Source: Methylobacterium terricola (GTDB taxonomy: Bacteria > Pseudomonadota > Alphaproteobacteria > Rhizobiales > Beijerinckiaceae). Taken from it: a stretch of 64,000 nucleotides of DNA. The notes beneath the pieces are model-generated. The model was not told the origin of the DNA, did not search any database, and was given only the letters and a program-made list of their open reading frames with translations. The stretch spans positions 248,001 through 312,000 of the forward strand of contig NZ_VDDA01000001.1 of the NCBI RefSeq assembly GCF_006151805.1. The letters are read 5' to 3'. The translations under genes were made by a program, and so were the position numbers. Positions 18,791-27,466 of the stretch are shown here, piece by piece (position 1 is the first letter of the stretch; the number at the start of each line of letters is the position of its first letter).

Positions 18791-19906
18791 GTGAAACACT
18801 TGCGCCTCCTCCTCGTACTTCCGTTCATCCTCCTCACCGGGGGATGCAATATGGTGCTCCTCTCGCCGTCCGGCGACGTGGCGCTGCAACAGCGTAACCT
18901 GCTGATCGCCTCCACGGTGCTGATGCTCCTCATCATCGTGCCGGTGATGGCGCTCACGATCGCCTTCGCGTGGCATTACCGCGAGGGCAACAAGAAGGCC
19001 GTCTACGACCCGAATTTCCACCACTCGACCGGTCTCGAGGTGGTGATCTGGTCGGCGCCGCTGCTGATCATCGTGGCGCTCGGGGCGCTCACCTGGCTCG
19101 GCACCCACCTGCTCGATCCCTACCGCCCGGTCACCCGCATCAGCGCGTCGAAGCCGATCGTGTCGAGTGTCGGCGACCCGATGGTCTCCGGCAAGCCCCT
19201 GGTGATCCAGGTCGTCGCCCTCGACTGGAAGTGGCTGTTCCTCTACCCCGAGCAGGGCGTCGCCTCGCTCAACGAGGTCGCCGCGCCCGTCGACCGGCCG
19301 ATCGAGTTCCGCATCACCTCGTCCTCGGTGATGAACTCGCTGTTCATCCCGGCGCTCGCCGGCCAGATCTACGCCATGCCGGGCATGCAGACGCGGCTCA
19401 ACGCCGTGATCAACAAGGCCGGCAACTACGAGGGCTTCTCCGCCAACTACAGCGGCGCCGGGTTCTCGCACATGCGCTTCACCTTCAAGGGCGTCGACGA
19501 GGGCGATTTCAGCGCCTGGGTCGACAAGGTCAAGAAGGAGGGCGGCGGCCTGTCCCGGGCCGACTACCTGAAGCTCGAGCGCCCGAGCGAGAAGGAGCCG
19601 GTGCGCTACTACAACACCGTCGATGCCGGCCTCTACGACGCGATCCTCAACATGTGCGTCGACCGCACCAAGATGTGCATGCACGACATGGCGGCGATCG
19701 ACGCCCGCGGCGGCGGCGGCCGCGAGGGCATCAACACCGTGATGAGCCTCACCTACGACAAGGCGGTGCGCCGCGGCACCGGCGCGACCCAGCAGGCGAC
19801 CTTCGTCACCGCGCTCTGCACCCCTGCCGACGCCTACGGCTTGGGTGTCGCGTCCCTGGGCAACGCCTCGACGGCCTCCGCCGCCGCGACGCCCCGCCTC
19901 AACTGA
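18791..19906 (+). CDS. cyoA: Ubiquinol oxidase subunit II
   Basis: A 371-residue lipoprotein subunit of a cytochrome bo3/ba3-type quinol oxidase. The signal peptide ends in a lipobox, LLTGGC, with the lipidated Cys19. Two membrane helices follow (about 39-62 and 80-100), then the periplasmic cupredoxin domain starting at ALDWKWLFLYPEQG, with the family segment SGAGFSHMRFTFKG. As expected of a quinol oxidase, the CuA cysteine ligands of cytochrome c oxidases are absent. The C-terminal 60 residues beyond the cupredoxin fold are low-complexity. It starts at GTG 18791. First gene of cyoABCD-surf1. Confidence 0.92.
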   Translation: MKHLRLLLVLPFILLTGGCNMVLLSPSGDVALQQRNLLIASTVLMLLIIVPVMALTIAFAWHYREGNKKAVYDPNFHHSTGLEVVIWSAPLLIIVALGALTWLGTHLLDPYRPVTRISASKPIVSSVGDPMVSGKPLVIQVVALDWKWLFLYPEQGVASLNEVAAPVDRPIEFRITSSSVMNSLFIPALAGQIYAMPGMQTRLNAVINKAGNYEGFSANYSGAGFSHMRFTFKGVDEGDFSAWVDKVKKEGGGLSRADYLKLERPSEKEPVRYYNTVDAGLYDAILNMCVDRTKMCMHDMAAIDARGGGGREGINTVMSLTYDKAVRRGTGATQQATFVTALCTPADAYGLGVASLGNASTASAAATPRLN

Positions 19907-20049
19907 ACCCTGTCGCACCGGCCGCTCGCGGCCGGTGCCGGCGCGGTCGCCGGTTCGGCGGCGACCGCGAGGCCCGAACAAGGATCCGGGCGGCGCCGTT
20001 CCGCGTGGATCCGACCCCGAACAGTCCGACCTGCACTCCAGGCTGAGCC

Positions 20050-22095
20050 ATGAACTCCGAGCACAATCCGATCGAAGCCTACCCGCACTGGTGGCGGCTG
20101 CTGTTCGGCCGCTTCACCATCGAATCCCTGCCGCTCCACGAGCCGATCGTGGTCGTCACCTTCCTCGTCGTGGCGCTCGGCGGCCTCGCCGTCCTCGGCG
20201 TGCTAACCAAGTACAAGCTCTGGGGTCCGCTCTGGCGCGACTGGATCACCAGCGTCGACCACAAGAAGATCGGGATCATGTACATGGTCCTCGGGCTCGT
20301 CATGCTGCTGCGCGGCTTCGCCGACGCGGTGCTGATGCGCTCGCAGCAGGCGATCGCGCATGGCGGCGCCGAGGGCTTCCTGCCGCCGCACCACTACGAC
20401 CAGATCTTCACCGCCCACGGCGTGATCATGATCTTCTTCGTGGCGATGCCGCTGGTCACCGGGCTGATGAACTTCGTGGTGCCGCTGCAGATCGGCGCCC
20501 GCGACGTCGCCTTCCCGTTCCTCAACAACTTCAGCTTCTGGATGACCACCGGCGGCGTCGTGCTGACGATGATGTCGCTGTTCGTCGGCGAGTTCGCGGC
20601 CACCGGCTGGCTCGCCTATCCGCCGTTGTCGAACATCGCCTACTCGCCGAGCACCGGCGTCGACTACTACATCTGGGCGCTGCAGATCGCCGGTGTCGGC
20701 ACGACCTTGTCGGGCGTCAACCTGATCGCCACCATCGTCAAGATGCGGGCGCCCGGCATGTCGATGATGAAGATGCCGGTCTTCACCTGGACCTCGCTCT
20801 GCACCAACATCCTGATCGTCGCCTCCTTCCCGGTGCTCGGCGCGGTGCTGGCGCTGCTCACCCTCGACCGTTACGTCGGCACCAACTTCTTCACGAACGA
20901 TCTCGGCGGCAACCCGATGATGTACGTGAACCTGATCTGGATCTGGGGCCACCCCGAGGTCTACATCCTGGTGCTGCCGGCCTTCGGCATCTTCTCCGAG
21001 GTGGTCTCGACCTTCTGCGGCAAGCGCCTGTTCGGCTACGCCTCGATGGTCTACGCCACGGTCGTCATCACCATCCTGTCCTACCTGGTCTGGCTGCACC
21101 ACTTCTTCACCATGGGGTCGGGGGCGAGCGTCAACTCGTTCTTCGGCATCACCACGATGATCATCTCGATCCCGACGGGCGCGAAGATCTTCAACTGGCT
21201 GTTCACGATGTATCGCGGCCGGATCCGCTTCGATCTGCCGATGATGTGGACCGTCGCCTTCATGCTGACCTTCGTCATCGGCGGCATGACCGGCGTGCTG
21301 CTCGCCGTGCCCCCGGCCGACTTCGTGCTGCACAACTCGCTGTTCCTGGTCGCGCACTTCCACAACGTGATCATCGGCGGCGTGCTGTTCGGCCTGTTCG
21401 CCGGCATCTATTACTGGTGGCCGAAGGCCTTCGGCTTCCGCCTCGACCCGTTCTGGGGCAAGGTCTCGTTCTGGTGCTGGGTCAGCGGGTTCTGGGTGGC
21501 GTTCACGCCGCTCTACATCCTCGGCCTGATGGGCGTGACCCGCCGCATGAGCTCCTTCGGCGGCACCGAGTACCAGCCGCTCTTCGTCATCGCGGCCTTC
21601 GGCGCGCTGCTCGTCGCCTGCGGCATCGGCGCGATGATCATCCAGTTCGCCGTCAGCATCCTGCGGCGCGAGCAGCTCCGCGACCTCACCGGCGACCCCT
21701 GGGGCGGCCGCACCCTCGAATGGGCGACCTCGTCGCCGCCCCCGCCCTACAACTTCGCCTTCACGCCGATGGTGCATGACGGCGATGCCTGGTGGGACAT
21801 GAAGAACCGCGGCCACCAGCGTCCGGTGACCGGCTTCAAGGCGATCCACATGCCCAAGAACACCGGCGCGGGCGTGATCATCTCGGCCATCGCCACGGTC
21901 TTCGGCGTCGCCATGGTGTGGTACGTCTGGTGGCTCGCGGCGCTTGCCTTCGTCGGCGTGATCGCGGCGACGATCATCCACACCTTCAACTACGACCGCG
22001 ACTACTACATCCCCGCCGACGAGGTCGCGCGGACCGAGGACGAGCGCACCCGCGCGCTCGCCACGGCCCCGGCCCCCACCCCCGTCGGCGCCTGA
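20050..22095 (+). CDS. cyoB: Ubiquinol oxidase subunit I
   Basis: A 681-residue catalytic subunit (E. coli CyoB has 663) with about 15 membrane spans. It carries the low-spin haem, the high-spin haem-CuB centre and the proton channels. Ligands are visible in [14 protein letters not shown] (low-spin haem His), [12 protein letters not shown] (CuB His and the cross-linked Tyr), WLHHFFTMG (two CuB His) and [11 protein letters not shown] (haem ligands). The enzyme oxidises ubiquinol, reduces O2 to water and pumps protons. The ATG at 20050 is about 140 bases after the cyoA stop; no terminator is evident in the gap. Confidence 0.96.
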   Translation: MNSEHNPIEAYPHWWRLLFGRFTIESLPLHEPIVVVTFLVVALGGLAVLGVLTKYKLWGPLWRDWITSVDHKKIGIMYMVLGLVMLLRGFADAVLMRSQQAIAHGGAEGFLPPHHYDQIFTAHGVIMIFFVAMPLVTGLMNFVVPLQIGARDVAFPFLNNFSFWMTTGGVVLTMMSLFVGEFAATGWLAYPPLSNIAYSPSTGVDYYIWALQIAGVGTTLSGVNLIATIVKMRAPGMSMMKMPVFTWTSLCTNILIVASFPVLGAVLALLTLDRYVGTNFFTNDLGGNPMMYVNLIWIWGHPEVYILVLPAFGIFSEVVSTFCGKRLFGYASMVYATVVITILSYLVWLHHFFTMGSGASVNSFFGITTMIISIPTGAKIFNWLFTMYRGRIRFDLPMMWTVAFMLTFVIGGMTGVLLAVPPADFVLHNSLFLVAHFHNVIIGGVLFGLFAGIYYWWPKAFGFRLDPFWGKVSFWCWVSGFWVAFTPLYILGLMGVTRRMSSFGGTEYQPLFVIAAFGALLVACGIGAMIIQFAVSILRREQLRDLTGDPWGGRTLEWATSSPPPPYNFAFTPMVHDGDAWWDMKNRGHQRPVTGFKAIHMPKNTGAGVIISAIATVFGVAMVWYVWWLAALAFVGVIAATIIHTFNYDRDYYIPADEVARTEDERTRALATAPAPTPVGA

Positions 22096-22105
22096 GGACC
22101 CCGCC

Positions 22106-22738
22106 ATGGCACACGCACACACGGCCGCAGCGGACGACGGCGAGCTGCACTTCTACGTCACTGAGGACGAGCACGGCCACGCCGAGGGCGGGACCATGCT
22201 CGGGTTCTGGCTCTACCTGATGAGCGACTGCCTGATCTTCGCGATCCTGTTCGCGACGTACGGCGTGCTCGGACGGAACTACGCCGCGGGTCCGTCCGGT
22301 GCGGACCTGTTCGACCTCAAGCTCGTGGCGGTGAACACCGCCATGCTGCTGTTCTCCTCCATCACCTATGGCTTTGCCATGCTGGAGATGGAGAAGGGCG
22401 ACCAGCGGATGACGCAACGGTGGCTCGCCATCACCGGGGCCTTCGGCCTCTGCTTCATCGGCCTCGAACTCTACGAGTTCGCCCACCTGATCCACGAGGG
22501 CGCGACGCCCCAGCGCAGCGCCTTCCTGTCGTCGTTCTTCACCCTGGTCGGCACGCACGGCCTGCACGTCAGCTTCGGGTTGATCTGGCTCGTGACCCTC
22601 ATGGTGCAGGTGCACCAGCGCGGCCTGATCGAGGCCAACCGCCGCCGGCTGATGTGCCTGAGCATGTTCTGGCACTTCCTCGACGTGATCTGGATCGGCG
22701 TCTTCACCTTCGTCTACCTGATGGGGTCCCTGAAATGA
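22106..22738 (+). CDS. cyoC: Ubiquinol oxidase subunit III
   Basis: A 210-residue membrane protein with five membrane spans, the usual number and length for CyoC. Conserved segments include GFWLYLMSDCLIFAILFATY and LVGTHGLHVSFGLIWL, and the C-terminal FWHFLDVIWIGVFTFVYL of the subunit III family. It stabilises the oxidase core. It starts 10 bases after cyoB, and its TGA overlaps the cyoD ATG (ATGA). Confidence 0.95.
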   Translation: MAHAHTAAADDGELHFYVTEDEHGHAEGGTMLGFWLYLMSDCLIFAILFATYGVLGRNYAAGPSGADLFDLKLVAVNTAMLLFSSITYGFAMLEMEKGDQRMTQRWLAITGAFGLCFIGLELYEFAHLIHEGATPQRSAFLSSFFTLVGTHGLHVSFGLIWLVTLMVQVHQRGLIEANRRRLMCLSMFWHFLDVIWIGVFTFVYLMGSLK

Positions 22739-23130
22739 GCGCCCGCGCTCCCGTTTCCGACGACGTCCACGTCGAGGTCGTCCACGACCACCACGAGGCC
22801 GGCCACGGCTCGCGCAAGGGCTACGTCACCGGCTTCGTCCTCTCGGCGATCCTGACGGCGATCCCGTTCTGGCTGGTGATGGCCGAGGTCTTCACCGATC
22901 CCCGCGTCACCTCGCTGGTGATCATGGCCTTCGCGGTGGCGCAGATCGTGGTCCATATGGTCTACTTCCTGCACATGAATGCGCGCTCGGAAGGCGGCTG
23001 GACCATGATGGCGCTGATCTTCACCATCGTGCTGGTGGTGATCGCGCTGTCGGGCTCGCTCTGGGTGATGTACCATCTCAACACCAACATGATGCCGATG
23101 TCGCCGGGCGACATGCGCAACATGCCGTGA
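22735..23130 (+). CDS. cyoD: Ubiquinol oxidase subunit IV
   Basis: A 131-residue subunit with three membrane helices (about 30-50, 58-78 and 91-111), a His-rich N-terminus (VHDHHEAGHGSRKGYVTGF) and the family sequence QIVVHMVYFLHMN. It is coupled to cyoC by an ATGA overlap at 22735-22738 and to the following surf1 gene by a GTGA overlap, so the whole run is one transcript. Confidence 0.93.
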   Translation: MSARAPVSDDVHVEVVHDHHEAGHGSRKGYVTGFVLSAILTAIPFWLVMAEVFTDPRVTSLVIMAFAVAQIVVHMVYFLHMNARSEGGWTMMALIFTIVLVVIALSGSLWVMYHLNTNMMPMSPGDMRNMP

Positions 23131-23873
23131 CGACGATCCAGAACGATCGTCCGATCCCGGCCGGGGCGGCTCCGCCCCGGTCCACCAAGCGCTTGTTTCT
23201 GGTGGCGCTCTCGCTGCTGGCCACCGCCCTGTTCCTCGCGCTGGGCATCTGGCAGGTCGAGCGCCGGGCCTGGAAGCTCGATCTCATCGCCCGCGTCGAG
23301 GCCAGGCTGTCCGCCGCCCCGGTCGAGGCGCCCGGCCGGGCCGCGTGGCCGGCGATCACCCGCGAGGCCGACGAGTACCGCCGCGTGACGGCGACCGGCC
23401 GCTTCCGCCCCGACCGCAGCGTCCGCGTGATGGCGGTGACCGAGAAGGGCGCCGGTTCCTGGCTGATCGAACCGTTCGTCACCGCGTCCGGCGACACGAT
23501 CCTGATCAACCGCGGCTTCGTGCCCCCGGACTGGCAGGCGCCGCCTGCGGACGGGGAGGGACGTGCGGCCGTCACCGGCCTCCTGCGGATCCCTGAGCCC
23601 GGCGGCGGCTTCCTGCGCAGCAACGATCCGGCCCATGACCGCTGGTATTCCCGCGACGTCGCGGCGATCGCAGGCGCCAAGGGGCTCGGCCAAGTGGCGC
23701 CGTACTTCATCGACGCGGATGCCGCGGGCAACCGGCCGGGCGGACCGGTCGGCGGGCTGACCGTCGTCGCGTTCCGCAACCATCACCTGATCTACGCGCT
23801 GACATGGTTCGGGCTGGCGGCGCTGACGGGGTATGCAGCGTATCGGGCGTGGCGGGAGCGGGTTCCGGGCTGA
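23127..23873 (+). CDS. SURF1 family haem-a insertion factor
   Basis: A 248-residue protein with the SURF1 layout: one membrane helix near the N-terminus (about 25-45, ending LGIWQVERRAWK), a periplasmic loop with the signatures LINRGFVPP and DRWYSRDV, and a second helix at the C-terminus (HLIYALTWFGLAALTGYAAY). SURF1 assists placement of haem a in subunit I. In Paracoccus a dedicated SURF1 serves the ba3 quinol oxidase, so its place at the end of cyoABCD hints that this oxidase carries haem a (ba3) rather than only haem o. The GTG start at 23127 overlaps the cyoD stop. No cyoE follows. Confidence 0.9.
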   Translation: MTTIQNDRPIPAGAAPPRSTKRLFLVALSLLATALFLALGIWQVERRAWKLDLIARVEARLSAAPVEAPGRAAWPAITREADEYRRVTATGRFRPDRSVRVMAVTEKGAGSWLIEPFVTASGDTILINRGFVPPDWQAPPADGEGRAAVTGLLRIPEPGGGFLRSNDPAHDRWYSRDVAAIAGAKGLGQVAPYFIDADAAGNRPGGPVGGLTVVAFRNHHLIYALTWFGLAALTGYAAYRAWRERVPG

Positions 23874-23896
23874 TGGTTTCCAGACGAGGCACCGGG

Positions 23897-24040
23897 AAAA
23901 CCCTCCCCCCTCCGCGGGAGAGCTGTCCGGGGACAGTCCCTTTGAAGATCAAGCGCGGGATCCCCTGGAGAGGGGAGACGCGCCATCCTTTTTTCCCGGA
24001 CAGCCCTGCCTCTGCGGGGGAGGGGTCAGGGCGCGGGCAC
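23897..24040. repeat. Dispersed palindromic repeat, family B copy 2
   Basis: Gap between surf1 and the sensor kinase gene. It contains the 14-base palindrome CTGTCCGGGGACAG at 23923-23936, then GCGCGGGATCCCCTGGAGAGG and GGGGGAGGGGTCAGGG. Parts match the repeats at 17.1 kb and 61.9 kb (CTGTCCGGGGA, CGCGGGATCCCCT). Copies are partial and rearranged. Confidence 0.5.
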
Positions 24041-24055
24041 CGGAACGGTCTTCCG

Positions 24056-25414
24056 ATGACCGATTGGGCCGAGTCGCGCCGCAAAGCTCGCGAAATCCTC
24101 ACCGACACCGCCCGCCGCCTCGGTGCCGGCCCGCCCGCAGGCTTCGGCGAGCCCGACGACCAGGAGGGCGGGCGCCAGAACCTGCTGCTCCTGGTGCAGC
24201 TGCGCTGGATCGCGGTGGCCGGGCAGGTCATGACCATCGCGGTGGTGCAAGGGGGCTTGGGCATCGCGCTGCCGCTCGGGCCGATGGCGGTGGTGCTGAT
24301 CGGGCTCGTGCTGCTCAATTTCGTCAGCGTCGGATGGCTCGCCCGCGGCGGCAGCGTCACCGAGGGCGTGCTGTTCGTGGCTTTGCTCCTCGACGTCGTC
24401 GCGCTCACGGCGCAGCTCTACCTCAGCGGTGGCGCCACCAACCCGTTCACCTCGTTGTTCCTGCTCCAGCTCACCCTGGCGGCGGTGCTGCTGAGCAGCC
24501 GGGCGACGCTGGCCCTCGTGGCGCTGACCACCGCGGCCCTCGGCCTGCTGATGCTGGCGCACCGGCCGCTGGTGCTGCCGCAGGGCGACGGCGAGGACGA
24601 GCTGTTCCGGCTCTACCTCGTCGGCATGCTGGTCGGCTTCGTGATCGACGCGGCGCTGATCGCGGTGTTCGTCACCCGGGTCTCGCGCAACCTGCGCCGG
24701 CAGGATGCGCGGCTCGCCGACCTGCGCCAGCGCGCCGCCGAGGAGGATCACATCGTCCGGATGGGCCTCCTCGCCTCCGGGGCGGCGCACGAGCTCGGCA
24801 CGCCGCTCTCCTCGCTGTCGGTGATCCTCGGCGACTGGCGCCGGATGCCGGAGCTCACCGCCTCGCCCGACATCGCCCGGGAGATCGAGGAGATGCAGGA
24901 GGCGGTCGGGCGCTGCAAGGCGATCGTCACCGGCATCCTGCTCGCGGCCGGTGCCGCCCGCGGCGAGGCGCCCCACCTCACCACGGTGCGCGGCTTCGTG
25001 ACCGAGCTCGCCGGCGACTGGCGCCGGATGCGCTCCTGCTTCTGCCTGCAGGTCCGCGACGAGTTCGGCGACGACGAGGAGATCGTCTCCGACACCGCCC
25101 TCAAGCAGGTCCTGTTCAACGTCCTCGACAACGCCCTCGACATGTCGCCGAACTTCGTCGAGCTGGCGGCTCTGCGCGACGGCGACACCCTGCGGCTGTC
25201 GGTCACCGACCGCGGACCCGGTTTCGCGCCCGAGATGCTGGCGCGGCTCGGCCAGCCCTATACATCGAGCAAGGGCCGCCTCGGCGGCGGGCTCGGGCTG
25301 TTCCTGGTCGTCAACGTCGTGCGCAAGCTCGGCGGCACGGTCGAGGCCCGCAACCGCAGCTACGGAGGCGCCGTCGTGACCATCAGCCTGCCGCTCTCCG
25401 GCCTGACGGTGTGA
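24056..25414 (+). CDS. regB: Redox-sensing histidine kinase, RegB/PrrB/ActS family
   Basis: A 452-residue membrane kinase. Six membrane spans fill residues 45-205 and include the GGATNPF motif (125-131), the GGxxNPF quinone-sensing signature of RegB. The phosphorylated His is 245 in the H-box AAHELGTPLSSL. Cys287 in VGRCKAI lies 42 residues further on, close to the spacing of the redox-active Cys of RegB. N-box (NVLDNALD) and G-boxes (DRGPGFAP, GGGLGLFLV) are intact. RegB-type kinases control respiration and related pathways in response to the quinone pool. It is encoded 182 bases after the cyo-surf1 genes, with regA next. Confidence 0.92.
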   Translation: MTDWAESRRKAREILTDTARRLGAGPPAGFGEPDDQEGGRQNLLLLVQLRWIAVAGQVMTIAVVQGGLGIALPLGPMAVVLIGLVLLNFVSVGWLARGGSVTEGVLFVALLLDVVALTAQLYLSGGATNPFTSLFLLQLTLAAVLLSSRATLALVALTTAALGLLMLAHRPLVLPQGDGEDELFRLYLVGMLVGFVIDAALIAVFVTRVSRNLRRQDARLADLRQRAAEEDHIVRMGLLASGAAHELGTPLSSLSVILGDWRRMPELTASPDIAREIEEMQEAVGRCKAIVTGILLAAGAARGEAPHLTTVRGFVTELAGDWRRMRSCFCLQVRDEFGDDEEIVSDTALKQVLFNVLDNALDMSPNFVELAALRDGDTLRLSVTDRGPGFAPEMLARLGQPYTSSKGRLGGGLGLFLVVNVVRKLGGTVEARNRSYGGAVVTISLPLSGLTV

Positions 25415-25415
25415 G

Positions 25416-25952
25416 ATGTCCGAGGACGACCGCCTGCTCGTGATCGTCGAGGACGACGACCGCTTCGCCGCCACCCTGACCCGCTCGCTCGAGCGCCGCG
25501 GCTACACGGTGGTGAGCCTGACCGGCCTCGGCGCCCTCGAGGCCCTGCTCGCCGAACGCAGTCCGGCCTACGCCGTGGTCGATCTCAAGCTCAACGGCGA
25601 ATCGGGCCTCGCCTGCGTCAAGGCCCTGCACGACCACGATCCCGGCATCCTCACGGTGGTGCTCACCGGCTACGCCAGCATCGCCACGGCGGTCGAGGCG
25701 ATCAAGCTCGGCGCCTGCCACTATCTCGCCAAGCCGGCGAACACCGACGACATCGAGGCGGCCTTCTCCAAGGCGGAAGGCGACGTCGACGTCTCCCTCG
25801 ACGGCCGGCCGACCTCGATCAAGACGCTCGAATGGGAGCGCATCCACCAGACCCTGGTCGAGACCGACTTCAACATCTCGGAGACGGCGCGCCGGCTCGG
25901 GATGCACCGGCGCACGCTGGCCCGCAAGCTCGACAAGCAGCAGGTGAAGTGA
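25416..25952 (+). CDS. regA: Redox response regulator, RegA/PrrA/ActR family
   Basis: A 178-residue response regulator, the usual length for RegA. The receiver domain has the acidic pocket VEDDD (11-15), phosphoacceptor Asp56 in VVDLKLNGESGL, Thr in VLTGYASI and Lys in LAKPA. The C-terminal Fis-type helix-turn-helix reads ETDFNISETARRLGMHRRTL, nearly invariant in this family. It starts one base after the regB stop, so the pair is cotranscribed. RegA activates or represses oxidase, fixation and redox genes; the adjacent cyo operon is a natural target. Confidence 0.94.
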   Translation: MSEDDRLLVIVEDDDRFAATLTRSLERRGYTVVSLTGLGALEALLAERSPAYAVVDLKLNGESGLACVKALHDHDPGILTVVLTGYASIATAVEAIKLGACHYLAKPANTDDIEAAFSKAEGDVDVSLDGRPTSIKTLEWERIHQTLVETDFNISETARRLGMHRRTLARKLDKQQVK

Positions 25953-26060
25953 TCCCGCACCCCGCCTGCATGGCTGGCGCGTGCGGAATGCGGTTTCGCA
26001 TCCTGGCGGAGGCGGCGCACCCGAGGTAACGTCCCGGCCGAAACGCCAGGAGGAGACGCC

Positions 26061-27308
26061 ATGAACCCCCCGTCCGCCGCGGTCGCGACCCAGACCAACC
26101 TCAGCCCGGTCACGCCCAACGAGGGGACCCGCGGCGCGTTCCGGTGGGACGATCCGTTCCTGCTCGACGACCAGCTCACCGACGACGAGCGCCTGATCCG
26201 CGACTCGGCCCGCAGCTTCGCCCAGGAGCGCCTGCTGCCCGGCATCGTCGAGGCCTATGCCGAGGAGAAGACCGACCGCTCGCTGTTCAACGCGATGGGT
26301 GAGCTTGGCCTCCTCGGCGTCACCCTGCCGGAAGAATACGGCTGCGCCGGCGCGAGCTACGTCGCCTACGGCCTCGTCGCCCGCGAGGTCGAGCGGGTCG
26401 ATTCCGGCTACCGCTCGATGATGAGCGTGCAATCGTCCCTCGTCATGTACCCGATCTACGCCTACGGCGACGAGAGCCAGCGCAAAAAGTATCTGCCGAA
26501 GCTCGCCTCCGGCGAGTTCGTCGGCTGCTTCGGCCTGACCGAGCCGGATGCCGGCTCCGATCCCGCCGGCATGAAGACCCGGGCCGACAAGATCGACGGC
26601 GGCTATCGCCTCTCGGGCGCCAAGACCTGGATCTCGAACGCCCCGATCGCCGACGTGTTCGTGGTCTGGGCGAAGTCGCCCGCCCACGACAACCAGATCC
26701 GCGGCTTCATCCTGGAGAAGGGGATGAAGGGCCTCTCCGCGCCGAAGATCAAGGGCAAGCTGTCGTTGCGCGCCTCGGTCACCGGCGAGATCGTGATGGA
26801 CGGCGTCGAGGTGCCGGAGAGCGCGCTGCTCCCGAACGTCTCGGGCCTCAAGGGGCCGTTCGGCTGCCTCAACCGGGCGCGCTACGGCATCTCCTGGGGG
26901 GCGCTCGGCGCGGCCGAGGATTGCTGGCACCGGGCGCGGCAATACACGCTCGACCGCAAGCAGTTCAACCGGCCGCTCGCCCAGACCCAGCTGGTGCAGA
27001 AGAAGCTCGCCGACATGCAGACCGAGATCGCGCTGGGTCTCCAGGGCTCGTTGCGCGTCGGCCGTCTGTTCGACGAGGGCCGGATGGCGCCCGAGATGAT
27101 CTCGCTGGTCAAGCGCAACAATTGCGGCAAGGCGCTGGCGATCGCCCGCGAGGCGCGCGACATGCACGGCGGCAACGGCATCATGGGCGAGTACCACGTG
27201 ATGCGCCACGCCCAGAACCTCGAGACGGTGAACACCTACGAGGGCACCCACGACGTCCATGCGCTGATCCTCGGCCGGGCGCAGACCGGGTTGCAGGCGT
27301 TCTTCTAG
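26061..27308 (+). CDS. gcdH: Glutaryl-CoA dehydrogenase
   Basis: A 415-residue FAD enzyme of the acyl-CoA dehydrogenase family that oxidatively decarboxylates glutaryl-CoA to crotonyl-CoA in lysine, tryptophan and aromatic breakdown. GcdH-specific blocks are present: [51 protein letters not shown], and the C-terminal [20 protein letters not shown] with the catalytic base Glu394. The start at 26061 has AGGAGGAG-type sequence 8-10 bases upstream. It stands alone, with a strong hairpin 53 bases downstream. Confidence 0.93.
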   Translation: MNPPSAAVATQTNLSPVTPNEGTRGAFRWDDPFLLDDQLTDDERLIRDSARSFAQERLLPGIVEAYAEEKTDRSLFNAMGELGLLGVTLPEEYGCAGASYVAYGLVAREVERVDSGYRSMMSVQSSLVMYPIYAYGDESQRKKYLPKLASGEFVGCFGLTEPDAGSDPAGMKTRADKIDGGYRLSGAKTWISNAPIADVFVVWAKSPAHDNQIRGFILEKGMKGLSAPKIKGKLSLRASVTGEIVMDGVEVPESALLPNVSGLKGPFGCLNRARYGISWGALGAAEDCWHRARQYTLDRKQFNRPLAQTQLVQKKLADMQTEIALGLQGSLRVGRLFDEGRMAPEMISLVKRNNCGKALAIAREARDMHGGNGIMGEYHVMRHAQNLETVNTYEGTHDVHALILGRAQTGLQAFF

Positions 27309-27360
27309 CGCAGGCTCGGCGAACCGGATGCCGGTTCGTCGCAGGCCCTTCCGTACCATC

Positions 27361-27416
27361 CGAAGACCTGGAGCACCGTCCGATCGCAACGCGATCGGGC
27401 GGTGCTCTCGTCTTCG
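27361..27416 (+). terminator. Long hairpin downstream of gcdH
   Basis: A 17-bp stem (27371-27387 with 27391-27407, one G-U pair, loop AAC) is extended by a second outer stem, CGAAGAC/GTCTTCG. It lies 53 bases after the gcdH stop. Stability suggests a terminator, possibly also protecting the transcript end; there is no clean U-run. Confidence 0.65.
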
Positions 27417-27466
27417 GTTCACGGTTCCGTTAGGTGAGGGTGCTTCCCAAGCCTGACAGATTGGCC

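Noticed and set aside
16699..18897. Plus-strand 732-codon open frame covering the chorismate mutase end and the MFS gene
   Set aside because: Translation is a low-complexity mix of His, Asp, Glu, Arg and Gln typical of antisense to a membrane protein gene; the MFS protein on the minus strand is complete.
20203..22122. Minus-strand 639-codon open frame across cyoB
   Set aside because: Antisense shadow of a highly conserved oxidase gene; composition is H/D/E/R-rich with no domain.
25383..27422. Minus-strand 679-codon frame across regA and gcdH
   Set aside because: Same antisense effect; it spans two unrelated, well-supported genes and has no ribosome binding site.
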